A stretch of 64,000 bases of DNA from JANSWY01 sp965243755 (GTDB lineage Bacteria; Bacteroidota; Bacteroidia; Cytophagales; Cyclobacteriaceae), in NCBI GenBank assembly GCA_965243755.1, contig CBDEVW010000005.1, forward strand, positions 320,853 through 384,852, in the 5' to 3' direction. The translations under genes were made by a program, and so were the position numbers. Of this stretch, positions 44,462 through 54,334 are shown piece by piece; positions within the stretch are counted from its first letter, which is position 1, and every line of letters begins with the position of its first letter. A model generated the notes under the pieces. The model made no database searches, had not been told where the DNA came from, and was given only the letters and a program-made list of their open reading frames with translations.

Positions 44462-45643
44462 TTATTCAGATTGAAAGGTTTCGTCCATGACATAATTGGG
44501 GTAGATGGTTTTGTGAATTTTCACTACCTCTTTAAAAATGAACTCCCTGAACTCGTTGATATGATTTCTATCCAGCGCACTTAAGAAAGCGGTCTTTTTA
44601 GCAGGATTAAATTTGCTTCTGGAAATGTCGTGAGGAAATCCGTTGAGGTTATTCTCATTGTTTTCATCGAGCGTTACGGCATCAATTTTATTATAAATTC
44701 TAATGGTTTTAATCTCTGCGGCACCAATTTCTTTGAGGGTATTCTCAACGACCTCAATATGCTCCTCATAGGCGGGGTTGGAGACATCAATCACATGCAA
44801 TAGTATGTCTGCTTCCTTTACCTCGTCCAGTGTAGATTTAAAAGATTCAATTAAATTGTGAGGTAGTTTTCTAATAAAACCAACAGTATCTGATAAAAGA
44901 AAAGGTACCTGATTGATGACCACTTTTCTAACGGTAGAGTCAACGGTGGCAAACAATTCATCCTTTGCATAGACTTTTTCTTTGCTGAGTTTTCTCATCA
45001 GGGTTGATTTTCCCGCATTGGTGTAACCTACAAAAGCCACCCTTACCACATTGCTTCTGGATTTTCTTCTGGTGGCGCTTTGTTTCTCGATTTTGTCCAG
45101 TTTCTTTTTCAGCACCGTGATCTGATCCCGGATGATCCTTCTATCGGTTTCAATTTCTTTTTCCCCGGCACCACCCCGGGTTCCAGTACCCCCTCGTTGA
45201 CGTTCCAGGTGAGTCCACATTCTGGTCAGTCTTGGCATGAGGTACTGATATCTGGCTAGCTCCACCTGGGTTTTTGCCTGAGCTGTTTTGGCCCTTTTGA
45301 GAAAAATGTCAAGAATCAATAAACTTCTGTCGTATATTTTCAGCTTAAGGTCCTTTTCCAGGTTTCTGAGTTGCGAGGGACTGAGGTCATCATCAAATAT
45401 GACACAATCCACGGCTTCAGCTCTAGCAAATTCTATCACTTCTTCGAGTTTTCCTTTGCCTATGAAAGTCCTTCTGTCAGGTGCGTCTAGTTTTTGGGTA
45501 AACGTACCTTTAGTGTCGATATCGAGTGTTTGAGCCAGGAATTCAAGCTCATCCAGGTACTCATTGGTTTTCTCAACAGATTGCCCCTGAGGGATAAGTG
45601 CTACCAGCACTGCTTTCTCGTTTTTTTTCTTCGTTTCTATCAA
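44462..45643 (-). CDS. hflX: GTPase HflX
   Basis: 393-residue ribosome-associated GTPase that splits stalled 70S ribosomes under stress. The N-terminal HflX domain (about 1-200) has FIGKGKLEEV and FDDDLSPSQLRNLE, with the glycine-rich linker RGGTGTRGGAGE. The G domain has G1 GYTNAGKST (about 208-216), G3 DTVGFIRKLP, and G4 NKID. No frame problems. A -7 box lies close upstream. Confidence 0.95.
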   Translation of the reverse strand: MIETKKKNEKAVLVALIPQGQSVEKTNEYLDELEFLAQTLDIDTKGTFTQKLDAPDRRTFIGKGKLEEVIEFARAEAVDCVIFDDDLSPSQLRNLEKDLKLKIYDRSLLILDIFLKRAKTAQAKTQVELARYQYLMPRLTRMWTHLERQRGGTGTRGGAGEKEIETDRRIIRDQITVLKKKLDKIEKQSATRRKSRSNVVRVAFVGYTNAGKSTLMRKLSKEKVYAKDELFATVDSTVRKVVINQVPFLLSDTVGFIRKLPHNLIESFKSTLDEVKEADILLHVIDVSNPAYEEHIEVVENTLKEIGAAEIKTIRIYNKIDAVTLDENNENNLNGFPHDISRSKFNPAKKTAFLSALDRNHINEFREFIFKEVVKIHKTIYPNYVMDETFQSE

Positions 45644-45669
45644 ATCCTCTTGTGTGGTAGTGTAGTATG

Positions 45670-45677
45670 CAAAATTA
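45670..45677 (-). promoter_or_regulatory. Putative -7 box of hflX
   Basis: TAATTTTG on the reverse strand fits TAnnTTTG and lies 27 bp before the hflX start. A -33 TTG at normal spacing is not evident. Confidence 0.35.
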
Positions 45678-45856
45678 GTCTAAAGAAACCTCATGTTGAC
45701 CGATTTTGTTCCCAAAATGACAAAAAATCACGATATCTTTACAAAATACCAAATTCGCATTTAACCAGTTTGCTATTTAGTTATCTGATTAGGGTAGCAG
45801 GTTGATTTTTTGGAATAGGCTATGGTTGGAACGATTATGAAACTAGAAGAAGGGTT

Positions 45857-47003
45857 ATGAAGATAGCTATAGCTATTAATACCTCCTGGAATATCTATAA
45901 TTTCAGACTTGAGTTGATCAGATCAATAATTGATCAGGGGCATGAGGTTTTGGCCATTTCACCAGTGGATGAGTATACCCAAAAGCTGATTGATTTGGGC
46001 TGTAAACATCGACACATTGCTTTAGAGAGCAGTGGTTTAAATCCGATTAAAGACTACTTTTATTATAAATCATTTGTCAGGATACTGAAAGCTGAGCGAC
46101 CCTCAATTGTTCTGGGTTACACGATTAAACCAAATATTTACGGCACCCTTGCCTGCGATAAGTTGAACATTCCGATGATTAATAATGTGAGTGGGCTTGG
46201 AACTACTTTTTTATGGAACAGACTCATGAAGTTCTTTATTGTTAATTTGTACAGATACGCTTTCATGAAGTCATCATTCATTTTTTTTTCAGAATAGGGA
46301 TGATCAGAACCTGTTTCTTGAGGAGGTAAAAATAGATTCTTCGAAGACTGGGCTATTGCCTGGTTCCGGCATTGATATCAAAAAATTTCAACCGGCATCA
46401 AAGAAAAGGCAATCCCAATTTACGTTCCTGATGATTTCAAGGCTTCTAATTGATAAAGGTATTATTGAGTTTTGCGAGGCAGCAGTAGCATTGAAACGAA
46501 AAGGTATCAATGCGAAATTTCAATTACTGGGCAAAAAGGACCCAAACCACAAGCGGTCAATTGACCTGGAATTATTCGAGGAATATGTCAATAATGGAGT
46601 CATTGAATATCTCAATCCGGTTGATGATGTGAGGCCATTGATCAGGGAGAGTGATTGTGTGGTATTGCCAAGTTACAGAGAAGGTACCCCCAGAACATTG
46701 TTGGAAGCAGCATGTATGGCAAAGCCTCTGATCGCTACTAATGTTCCGGGATGCAGAAATGTAGTAATTGATAAATTAAATGGTTTTCTTTGTGAGCCAA
46801 AGGATCATATAGACCTGGGAGACTGCATGATGAAAATGAGTACACTTTCTGATGCAGAGCTCACAAGTTTTGGAGAAGAGAGCAGGTCACTAGCAGTGGA
46901 AAAGTTTAGCGTGGAATTGGTGATTGAAAAATATTTTGATCAAATCAATAAGTTTGTGCCCAATGCCGAACTGAAAAGGAAGATAGAATTGATTGCAACC
47001 TAG
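45857..47003 (+). pseudogene. GT4-family glycosyltransferase, out of frame at a 9-T tract
   Basis: The first frame (45857-46297, 146 residues) gives a glycosyltransferase N-terminal domain (MKIAIAINTSWNIYNFRLEL; NNVSGLGTTF). It stops just after the run of nine T at 46281-46289. The frame beginning at the same tract continues as FFQNRDDQNLFLEEV and then the C-terminal donor domain (LLPGSGIDIKKFQPA; VVLPSYREGTPRTLLEAACM). Eight T would give one protein of about 381 residues. It heads the exopolysaccharide genes. Slipped-strand phase variation, loss, or an error are all possible. Confidence 0.85.
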
Positions 47004-47030
47004 TTCAAATGAAATTTGATTGTGTTTAAA

Positions 47031-47837
47031 ATGAAAAGATCGGGAATAAAACAAAGTCAGATGCTTCAATCGATGATGAGAATCTCCATTGCAATGATAT
47101 TTGTGACTTCCTGCAAGATGTACAAGCAAGACCTGATGTTTCAGTTGGATGATAATTTTACTGAAAGTGATTTGTCTGTGGCAGTACAAGAAGCCGAAAA
47201 AAATTATATCATTCAGAAGAATGACTACCTCAGACTGGATGTATTCACCAATGGAGGTGAGCGAATCATCGACCCAAATTTTGAGCTGATTCAGCAGGGT
47301 GGGGGTGCGGCTAATCAAAGAAACCAACAGCGTGAGTTCCAGTACCTCGTTCAGGAAAATGGTACTGTAAAGTTGCCAATTATTGGGGTTGTAAACCTAG
47401 ATGGCATGACTATCATTGAGGCCGAGAGTAAATTGGAACAGCTATATAATCAATATTACAAGGGGACATTCGTAAAGTTACAATTCACCAACAAACGGGT
47501 GGTGATTTTAGGCGCAACCGGTGGACAAGTCATTCCATTACCGAACGAAAACACAAGTCTGTTGGAGGCATTAGCATTGTCTGGTGGACTTCCCGCAAAT
47601 GGCCGAGCTCAAAATATAATGTTAATTCGTGGGGAATATAAGAACCAGGAAATCTACAGGATCAATCTGAGCAAAGTATCTACCATGAAAGAGTCACTAC
47701 TCACATTGAAGCCTGGCGATGTAATATACATTGAACCATGGAAACGCCCGGTCAGGGAGGGGTTGAGAGACGTCTCTCCATTTCTCAGTGTAATTTCAAG
47801 TTTACTTACATTATATCTCGTAATACAAAATATTTAA
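47031..47837 (+). CDS. Polysaccharide export lipoprotein (Wza/SLBB type)
   Basis: 268 residues from ATG 47031, with a signal sequence ending in a lipobox (IFVTSC). It contains the polysaccharide biosynthesis/export domain (NDYLRLDVFTNGGE; NGTVKLPIIGVVNLDGMTIIEAE) and an SLBB-like fold (RVVILGATGGQVIPLPNE). A C-terminal helix (FLSVISSLLTLYLVIQNI) would span the outer membrane or anchor the protein. It is the outer membrane channel of a Wzx/Wzy-type export system and is followed by the Wzc gene after 1 bp. Confidence 0.9.
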   Translation: MKRSGIKQSQMLQSMMRISIAMIFVTSCKMYKQDLMFQLDDNFTESDLSVAVQEAEKNYIIQKNDYLRLDVFTNGGERIIDPNFELIQQGGGAANQRNQQREFQYLVQENGTVKLPIIGVVNLDGMTIIEAESKLEQLYNQYYKGTFVKLQFTNKRVVILGATGGQVIPLPNENTSLLEALALSGGLPANGRAQNIMLIRGEYKNQEIYRINLSKVSTMKESLLTLKPGDVIYIEPWKRPVREGLRDVSPFLSVISSLLTLYLVIQNI

Positions 47838-47838
47838 G

Positions 47839-50217
47839 GTGGCGGAAGAATACTTAGATAGCGGAAATGATTTCTTATCCAATATTGATTTTGGTAAAGC
47901 TAAGCTTATTCTAAAAAAGAGCCTTCTATGGGTACTATTGATTATCCTTACTACTAATTCACTCGCCTATTTATACCTAAGGTATACCAAACCTGTATTT
48001 GAGTCAGAGTCAATTATCAAACTGGAGGTACAGAGTGATGCAGCCATTCTAGGGATATCTAATCCTGCGATTGGTCCTGATATAAGCGGATTGAGTGGTG
48101 AAATAGAGCTATTAAGATCCAAGCTATTCTTCACCAGAGTAGCTGATGTGATCAATTATAACGTTTCGTATCATTACTATGGACGGTATTTAACAGATGA
48201 ACGCTATAAGAACTGTCCGTTTGAGGTTTCCTTTAAAGTGCTCGATCCAGATATTTATGATAAGCCCATTGATATTGAAATTTTAGATGATACAAACTAC
48301 ATCTTGAAATATCAGTATCGGGGCAATGACGTTAGGTCACAATACAAATTTGGAGATGAAATTGCAGCAACTCCTTTTAATCTATTGATTGATAAAACCA
48401 ATCACTACAATGACCAGACAGGGCCAGGTAAATATTACTTTACAATTAACAGCCAACAGGCAGTAATTAATTATTTGAAAAGTAACGTGTCTGTAACGCC
48501 TGAAAATTTTAATGCGAAAACCATTAAAATCTCTTTAAGAGATCATAATAAACAAAAAGCAAGGGACTTCATCACTGCTATTGATACCTTATATTTATTT
48601 TACACTAAAGAGGCTACTAATCAGGCGCTTACACAGAAAATCAAATTCCTGGAGCATTTAATCAGTCAGACCAATGAGCGTTTGGAGGAATTTGAAGATT
48701 ATTTTGAAAATTTTACGATTGAAAACAGAACTACAAGTCTTCAGAATGACCTGAATCGTACCATCGGACTGCTGCAGGCGCTTGATTCTCAACAGTTTAA
48801 ACTAAAGACTGGTCTGGCGAATATAGAACTAATAGAGAGACAGTTGAAATCGGAAAGTGCGCCACTTTTTAATCCATTTGTGGCCAGGCAGCTCCCGGGA
48901 ATGATCTACCAGGGTATTGATGAGTACTCCAAATTGGTCAGTGAACGCGAGATGAAACTAAACTCCTACAATGAAAATACGCTGGTGATCCAAAGGCTCG
49001 ACCAAAAATTGAAGGAGATCAAAGGAAATTTATTTGAATTAGTAAATGAGTATAAGGCCATTACCCAGGAAAGAATCCAGGAAATAGATGTGAAAAAATC
49101 AAAATTGGAGGGGACTTTTGTTGAACTTCCATCTATGGGAACAGAGTACAATAAAAACAAGAGGGTCTATGCGTTGCAGGAGGAGTTTTTGTTATCTCTG
49201 CGACAAAGTAAAATGGAACTGGAGATTACGAAAGCGGGGACAGTAAACAAGTCGGTGATACTTGCCAGCGCTTCTTTACCAGGTACACCGGTACATCCAA
49301 ATAACGTATTGATACACGCTGTTGGATTTTTTGCAGGACTGGTAATCTCAGTTTTGTTTGTTGCTGTGCGGTTTTTAATGCACAACAAGATCACAAGTAT
49401 GAAGGAGCTGGACAGAATTGTTGCTGTTCCTATATTAGGCGCAATACCTTCTTATCAAAAAGAGAAACTTGAAACAGCAAAACTGATCATCAATGACAAC
49501 CCTAAATCTGCGTTAAGTGAGTCCCTTAGGGTAATAAGGACCAACATGGAATTTTTAAATGGCTCAGGGAAAAATCAGGTGATAGCCATTACTTCTACTG
49601 TAAGTGGCGAAGGGAAAACCTTTGTTGGCGTCAATTTGGCAGGGATAATGGCAGTTTCCAATCAGAAAGTCTGTGTAGTTGACCTTGATATGAGAAAGCC
49701 TAAAATTAATATGGCACTTAGTGTCAATGGCCTTGACAAAGAGGAAATTGGAGTAAGTACTATACTCATTGGTAAATACAATTACAAGGAGGGAATTAGA
49801 AAAAGTAATGTCCCTAATCTGGATTTTCTACCGGCTGGTCCTATACCTCCCAATCCTTCGGAATTGCTATTAACCAGCCAGTATGATGACCTCATCAATA
49901 ACCTGAAAAAGGATTATGATATCATTGTTTTGGATACTCCTCCGGTAGGATTGGTAACGGATGGAATCCTTGCTATGAAGAATAGTGACCTTCAGATCTA
50001 TGTCATACGATCTGACTATTCAAAACGTGAGTATGTAAACACGTTAAATGACCTCAAGAAGCTCAATAAATTTAATAACCTCACGGTAATCTTTAATTCC
50101 CTTGGAGATGGCATGGGTTATGGATATGGGTATGGTAAGGGTTACGGAGGTGGCTATTATGAGGACATCAAGCCACAAAACAAATTTCATTCACTAGTAA
50201 AGTTTTTCACCTGGTAA
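47839..50217 (+). CDS. Wzc-like polysaccharide co-polymerase and BY-kinase
   Basis: 792-residue inner membrane protein that controls chain length and export of surface polysaccharide. A first membrane helix lies at about 28-46, a Wzz domain and a long coiled coil (about 270-470) follow, and the second helix is near 485-505. The cytoplasmic tyrosine kinase has Walker A STVSGEGKT (about 585-593), Walker A' VVDLDMRKPK and Walker B IIVLDTPPVG. The tail GYGYGYGKGYGGGYY is the tyrosine cluster for autophosphorylation. It starts with GTG. Confidence 0.93.
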   Translation: MAEEYLDSGNDFLSNIDFGKAKLILKKSLLWVLLIILTTNSLAYLYLRYTKPVFESESIIKLEVQSDAAILGISNPAIGPDISGLSGEIELLRSKLFFTRVADVINYNVSYHYYGRYLTDERYKNCPFEVSFKVLDPDIYDKPIDIEILDDTNYILKYQYRGNDVRSQYKFGDEIAATPFNLLIDKTNHYNDQTGPGKYYFTINSQQAVINYLKSNVSVTPENFNAKTIKISLRDHNKQKARDFITAIDTLYLFYTKEATNQALTQKIKFLEHLISQTNERLEEFEDYFENFTIENRTTSLQNDLNRTIGLLQALDSQQFKLKTGLANIELIERQLKSESAPLFNPFVARQLPGMIYQGIDEYSKLVSEREMKLNSYNENTLVIQRLDQKLKEIKGNLFELVNEYKAITQERIQEIDVKKSKLEGTFVELPSMGTEYNKNKRVYALQEEFLLSLRQSKMELEITKAGTVNKSVILASASLPGTPVHPNNVLIHAVGFFAGLVISVLFVAVRFLMHNKITSMKELDRIVAVPILGAIPSYQKEKLETAKLIINDNPKSALSESLRVIRTNMEFLNGSGKNQVIAITSTVSGEGKTFVGVNLAGIMAVSNQKVCVVDLDMRKPKINMALSVNGLDKEEIGVSTILIGKYNYKEGIRKSNVPNLDFLPAGPIPPNPSELLLTSQYDDLINNLKKDYDIIVLDTPPVGLVTDGILAMKNSDLQIYVIRSDYSKREYVNTLNDLKKLNKFNNLTVIFNSLGDGMGYGYGYGKGYGGGYYEDIKPQNKFHSLVKFFTW

Positions 50218-50937
50218 GTGTTTGGTTTATTTTCAGACAAGAATATTGATCATATCCGGGTGGATTTTCATTCACACCTGATCCCTGGAATAGACGATGG
50301 TGTAAAATCGTTAGATCAGGCGTTGGAGGTTTTAAAAACTCTTGACGCTGTTGGCATTGAGAAAGTTATTACTACTCCTCACATAGCAAGTGAATTTTAC
50401 CAGAACGATGAGGCTATAATTAAAAAAGGATTGCATCAGGTATCAAAAGCATTGCTGGATGAAAACATCTCATTACAATTAGAGGCAGCTGCGGAATATT
50501 ATGTCGATGGAGTGTTTTTCCAGGACATTAAAAATGGTAAGGAACTACTGACATTCGGTGATCGGTTTGTTTTAATTGAAACTCCATTTATTAATAAACC
50601 ACACTTTTTTGAACAGGTTATATTCACAATTACGTCTGCAGGATATAAACCTGTATTTGCTCATCCTGAGCGGTATGAGTATGTACAGCAAGACCCAGGA
50701 TACCTTCCGGCACTAAAGAATATGGGAGTTTATTTTCAGGTGACTGCCAGTTCATTTTTAGGTTATTATTCAACAAATGCTAAAAAAATTGCAGAATTAA
50801 TGCTCAAAAACAATTTGATTGATTTTATAGGTTCTGATATACATCATATGAAGCATTGTGAGGCTTATATAAAATTCAGAAAATCAAAGACATACAGGAG
50901 ATGCCTTCAACTAAACCTGTTAAATAACCACTTATAA
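50218..50937 (+). CDS. Tyrosine-protein phosphatase, CpsB/YwqE PHP family
   Basis: 239-residue PHP-domain manganese-dependent phosphatase. The metal-site motif DFHSHLIPGIDDG is at about residues 16-28, the second is TTPHIASEFY, then FAHPERYEY and FIGSDIHHMKH. It should dephosphorylate the Wzc tyrosine tail and so reset the export cycle. It starts with GTG directly after the Wzc stop, without a gap. Confidence 0.9.
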   Translation: MFGLFSDKNIDHIRVDFHSHLIPGIDDGVKSLDQALEVLKTLDAVGIEKVITTPHIASEFYQNDEAIIKKGLHQVSKALLDENISLQLEAAAEYYVDGVFFQDIKNGKELLTFGDRFVLIETPFINKPHFFEQVIFTITSAGYKPVFAHPERYEYVQQDPGYLPALKNMGVYFQVTASSFLGYYSTNAKKIAELMLKNNLIDFIGSDIHHMKHCEAYIKFRKSKTYRRCLQLNLLNNHL

Positions 50938-50975
50938 AATGCTTTTTGTCTGTGGAAAACTTTTAAATCCGGGAA

Positions 50976-50983
50976 TACTTTTG
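50976..50983 (+). promoter_or_regulatory. Putative -7 box before the TPR-comA-popT-aroE genes
   Basis: TACTTTTG fits TAnnTTTG and lies 93 bp before the TPR protein start. The next TTG upstream is 27 bp away, longer than ideal. Confidence 0.35.
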
Positions 50984-51076
50984 CAACTGGAAAAGTTATA
51001 TATTGAAGAAACTAGATCGGTCTAACAATGGTTAGCAATGGTCTGCGTTCCTTATTTTTTGACTAACAATTTATGT

Positions 51077-52480
51077 ATGGCTGAGAATTTCAAGAAAAGA
51101 GAAGAGAGGGAATTGATCAGGAGGTTTGAAGACTATGTTAAACAAAATGCCAGCTACTATTTTGAAGAAGAAGAATATGTAAAAATCATCGAATACTATC
51201 TGGAGAATGATAAGTTAAACCATGCGTTGAAGGCTGCCGATATTGGAATCAGCCAGTATCCGTATTCTGTTGACATGATCCTGGATAAGTCCCATGTACT
51301 TATCAGACTTCAGGAATTTGAGAAAGCATTGGAAATCCTTGAACAGGCAGAGAATTTTCAGCCAAATGATGCGGAAATTCTGTTGCAACAAGGAAGCATA
51401 TTTTCACTACAGGGAAATTTTGAAGAAGCCATAGCGAAGTTTGAAAGAGCACTTGAACTTTCAGAAGAAAAGGATGAAATCTATTACAATATTGGGTTTG
51501 CCTTCCAAAGCATGTCAGAATATAAAAGCGCTGTGGAGTACTATAAAAAGGCCATAGAGTTTAATATCAACAATGAAAATGCACTCTACGAACTGGCATA
51601 TTGCCTGGATATTTCAGGTGAACTGGAAAGCAGTTTGGAGTACTACAAAAAATTCATAGACAAAGATCCTTATTCTGAATATGCCTGGTACAACCTGGGT
51701 ATCGTCTACAACAAGCTCAACCAATTCGAAAAAGCAATAGATGCCTATGAGTTTGCCCTGGCAATTGATGATGAGTTTAGTTCGGCTTATTTCAACATGG
51801 GCAATGCCTATATGAATCTCGAAAAGTTTGATAAAGCACTGGAGGCATACAAAAGTACTTTGGAGATTGAAGGAGCCAGTGCTGAGATTTATTGTTGTCT
51901 TGGTGCTGCATATGAGAAGCTAAATCATTTTGACATTGGAATTCGGTATTATCAAAAGGCAGCAAAGCTGGATCAATTCTATGATGAAGCCTGGTTTGGC
52001 ATTGGCGTGTGTATGTCTCTTCAGGAAAAATGGTACGAGGCAGTCCATTTTTTCAGAAAGGCACTGAAAATTGATACAGAAAATGCTTCTTATTGGAAGG
52101 CGGTCGCGGATGCTGAGTTTAAAGTAGGGAACATTGTTTCAAGTCTCGATGCTTTCCAGCAGGCTGCCGAACTGGCACCTCATGAAGATGATTTATGGTT
52201 GGGCTGGTCATTGATTTATTTTGATCAGGGAGAAATTGATAAGGCGCTTGAGGTCGTCTTAACAGGAATCGAGGAGTGTCCGGAAAGTGCATTACTGCAT
52301 TACCGTGCGGTGGTGTACCTGATTAATTTGGGTAAATACAATGAAGCATTCCTGTACCTGGAAAATGCCCTTATCCTTGACTTTGAGCAACATATTGTCT
52401 TGTTTGATTTTTTCCCAAAGTTAGAGACACAAAAAGCGCTATTTAAGATCATTGAACAATATCGGGAAGATAAAATTTAA
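51077..52480 (+). CDS. Tetratricopeptide repeat protein
   Basis: 467 residues from ATG 51077 (MAENFKKREEREL); 13 further upstream residues are unlikely. At least ten TPR units run along almost the whole chain (for example EIYYNIGFAFQSMSEYKSAVEYYKKA and AWYNLGIVYNKLNQFEKAIDAY). It has no signal peptide, so it is a cytoplasmic scaffold. It lies upstream of the comA-like gene, an order I associate with Bacteroidota genomes generally. Its partners are unknown. Confidence 0.85.
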   Translation: MAENFKKREERELIRRFEDYVKQNASYYFEEEEYVKIIEYYLENDKLNHALKAADIGISQYPYSVDMILDKSHVLIRLQEFEKALEILEQAENFQPNDAEILLQQGSIFSLQGNFEEAIAKFERALELSEEKDEIYYNIGFAFQSMSEYKSAVEYYKKAIEFNINNENALYELAYCLDISGELESSLEYYKKFIDKDPYSEYAWYNLGIVYNKLNQFEKAIDAYEFALAIDDEFSSAYFNMGNAYMNLEKFDKALEAYKSTLEIEGASAEIYCCLGAAYEKLNHFDIGIRYYQKAAKLDQFYDEAWFGIGVCMSLQEKWYEAVHFFRKALKIDTENASYWKAVADAEFKVGNIVSSLDAFQQAAELAPHEDDLWLGWSLIYFDQGEIDKALEVVLTGIEECPESALLHYRAVVYLINLGKYNEAFLYLENALILDFEQHIVLFDFFPKLETQKALFKIIEQYREDKI

Positions 52481-52611
52481 GACTAATCAATAATTAGAAA
52501 GGACAATTTTTGAATTTTTTCTTCTATATCCACCAGAAGTAGTATTTTCGCGACAACAATTTCTTCCATACCAGATGGGGTGTATGGGACAATAGCAGAA
52601 ACTAGAAGAAG

Positions 52612-53382
52612 ATGAATTACAACCTTAAAGACATTCCTACCAGGACTGTTAAGCCCAGACAAACGGGATTTACAATGGTCATGGATAAGGGACTCAGCCT
52701 TAGAAGTGCAGAAGATCTGGTAGAAACTTGCGGTGAATATGTTGATATCATTAAGCTAGGATGGGCAACATCATTTGTTACTTCCAGGCTGGAAGAAAAA
52801 CTTAAAATATATAAAGATGCCGGTATTCCGGTATACTTTGGAGGAACGCTGTTTGAAGCTTTCATCGTCAGGGATCAGTTTGATGACTACCGAAGAACCA
52901 TAGATAAGTTTGGGTTGGAGCACGCAGAGGTTTCAGATGGTTCTATCGAATTGGATCATGACAAAAAGTGTGAATACGTAAATATCCTTTCCAAGCAGGT
53001 TACTGTACTTTCAGAAGTTGGTTCTAAAGATGCCGAAAAGATCATCCCTCCATATCAGTGGATACAACTGATGCAAAAGGAGCTTGATGCAGGTGCATGG
53101 AAAGTAATCGGTGAAGCAAGAGAAAGTGGTAATGTGGGTTTATTCAGATCTTCGGGTGAAGTAAGGTCTGGTTTGGTACAGGAGATTCTCACCAAAATTC
53201 CTATGGAAAAGATCATTTGGGAAGCTCCGCAAAAAGCACAGCAGGTTTGGTTCATCAAACTGTGCGGTACGAATGTAAACCTCGGAAACATAGCACCGAA
53301 TGAAGTAATTCCTCTTGAAACAATCAGATTAGGTCTTAGAGGAGATACTTTCAGCCATTTTTTGAATGGCAACCATAAATAA
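52612..53382 (+). CDS. Phosphosulfolactate synthase-like protein (ComA family)
   Basis: 256-residue TIM-barrel protein of the ComA family, which adds sulfite to phosphoenolpyruvate to give (2R)-phosphosulfolactate. Family segments include VMDKGLSLRS, DIIKLGWATS, YFGGTLFEAF, EVSDGSIEL and GEARESGNVGLF. In archaea this begins coenzyme M synthesis. Bacteroidota lack that pathway, and a link to sulfonate or sulfonolipid metabolism is an inference. It precedes DUF368 by 7 bp. Confidence 0.88.
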   Translation: MNYNLKDIPTRTVKPRQTGFTMVMDKGLSLRSAEDLVETCGEYVDIIKLGWATSFVTSRLEEKLKIYKDAGIPVYFGGTLFEAFIVRDQFDDYRRTIDKFGLEHAEVSDGSIELDHDKKCEYVNILSKQVTVLSEVGSKDAEKIIPPYQWIQLMQKELDAGAWKVIGEARESGNVGLFRSSGEVRSGLVQEILTKIPMEKIIWEAPQKAQQVWFIKLCGTNVNLGNIAPNEVIPLETIRLGLRGDTFSHFLNGNHK

Positions 53383-53389
53383 TTTGTAG

Positions 53390-54334
53390 ATGCGGTCATT
53401 TAAAGACTATTCTCTGATATTTTTCAAAGGGATGGCCATGGGCGGAGCAGATGTGATTCCCGGTGTATCGGGAGGGACGATTGCATTCATTACCGGCATC
53501 TATGAAGAATTACTCGCATCTATCAGCAGCATTGATCTGAATACCTTCAGAAACCTTTTTAAGGGCAACTTCCGGGCATTTTGGACAGAGATCAACGGTA
53601 ATTTTCTGCTGGCGATTCTGTTAGGAATTCTGGTAAGCATATTTAGCCTCATGCGATTCATTAAATTCGCTATGGCGGAGTACCCCATTCCATTGTGGAG
53701 CTTTTTTTTCGGGTTGATTATTATATCAGCATTTTCGGTGGCCAAGGAAATCAAAGACTGGAAATGGACTGATGTGCTGGCTCTTCTCTTGGGAATTGGA
53801 ATAGCCTTTTTTATTGCCACTTCTACACCAACAACTACAACAGATGCCTGGTGGTTTGTTTTTATTACCGGAATGGTGGCGATCTGTGCCATGATATTAC
53901 CAGGAGTCAGTGGGTCATTTATTTTGCTGATCTTCGGCAAATACATGTATATCCTTACCGCAGTATCGGAGTTAAACATTACTGTTATCAGCATTTTTGC
54001 TGTAGGTTGTGTGATTGGTCTACTGGGGTTCTCACGAGTAGTTTCCTGGTTGCTGAAGTCATTTCACAATCCTACAATTGCGGTTTTATCAGGATTTATG
54101 ATTGGATCCCTTTACAAAATATGGCCGTGGAGAGTAGTAAAACAATGGCGGGTTGACTCTCATGGTCACCAGGTTCCATTCATAGAAGACAATGTATTAC
54201 CAGATGCCTACCTTGAATTGACAGGAAACAACCCACAAATTTTACAGGCATTATTGTTTTTTGCGCTGGGTGTGATGATTGTGGTGCTGCTGGAAAAAAT
54301 TGCATTCAGACTGGCCCAACTTAGAAAAAAATGA
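53390..54334 (+). CDS. DUF368 family polyprenyl-phosphate transporter (PopT-like)
   Basis: 314-residue membrane protein with about eight helices and the DUF368 signature GGADVIPGVSGGTIAFITGIYE at the start, repeated in inverted form as ILPGVSGSFILLIFGKY in the second half. DUF368 proteins were identified as undecaprenyl phosphate recycling transporters (PopT), needed for wall and polysaccharide synthesis. It overlaps aroE by 4 bp (ATGA). Confidence 0.9.
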   Translation: MRSFKDYSLIFFKGMAMGGADVIPGVSGGTIAFITGIYEELLASISSIDLNTFRNLFKGNFRAFWTEINGNFLLAILLGILVSIFSLMRFIKFAMAEYPIPLWSFFFGLIIISAFSVAKEIKDWKWTDVLALLLGIGIAFFIATSTPTTTTDAWWFVFITGMVAICAMILPGVSGSFILLIFGKYMYILTAVSELNITVISIFAVGCVIGLLGFSRVVSWLLKSFHNPTIAVLSGFMIGSLYKIWPWRVVKQWRVDSHGHQVPFIEDNVLPDAYLELTGNNPQILQALLFFALGVMIVVLLEKIAFRLAQLRKK

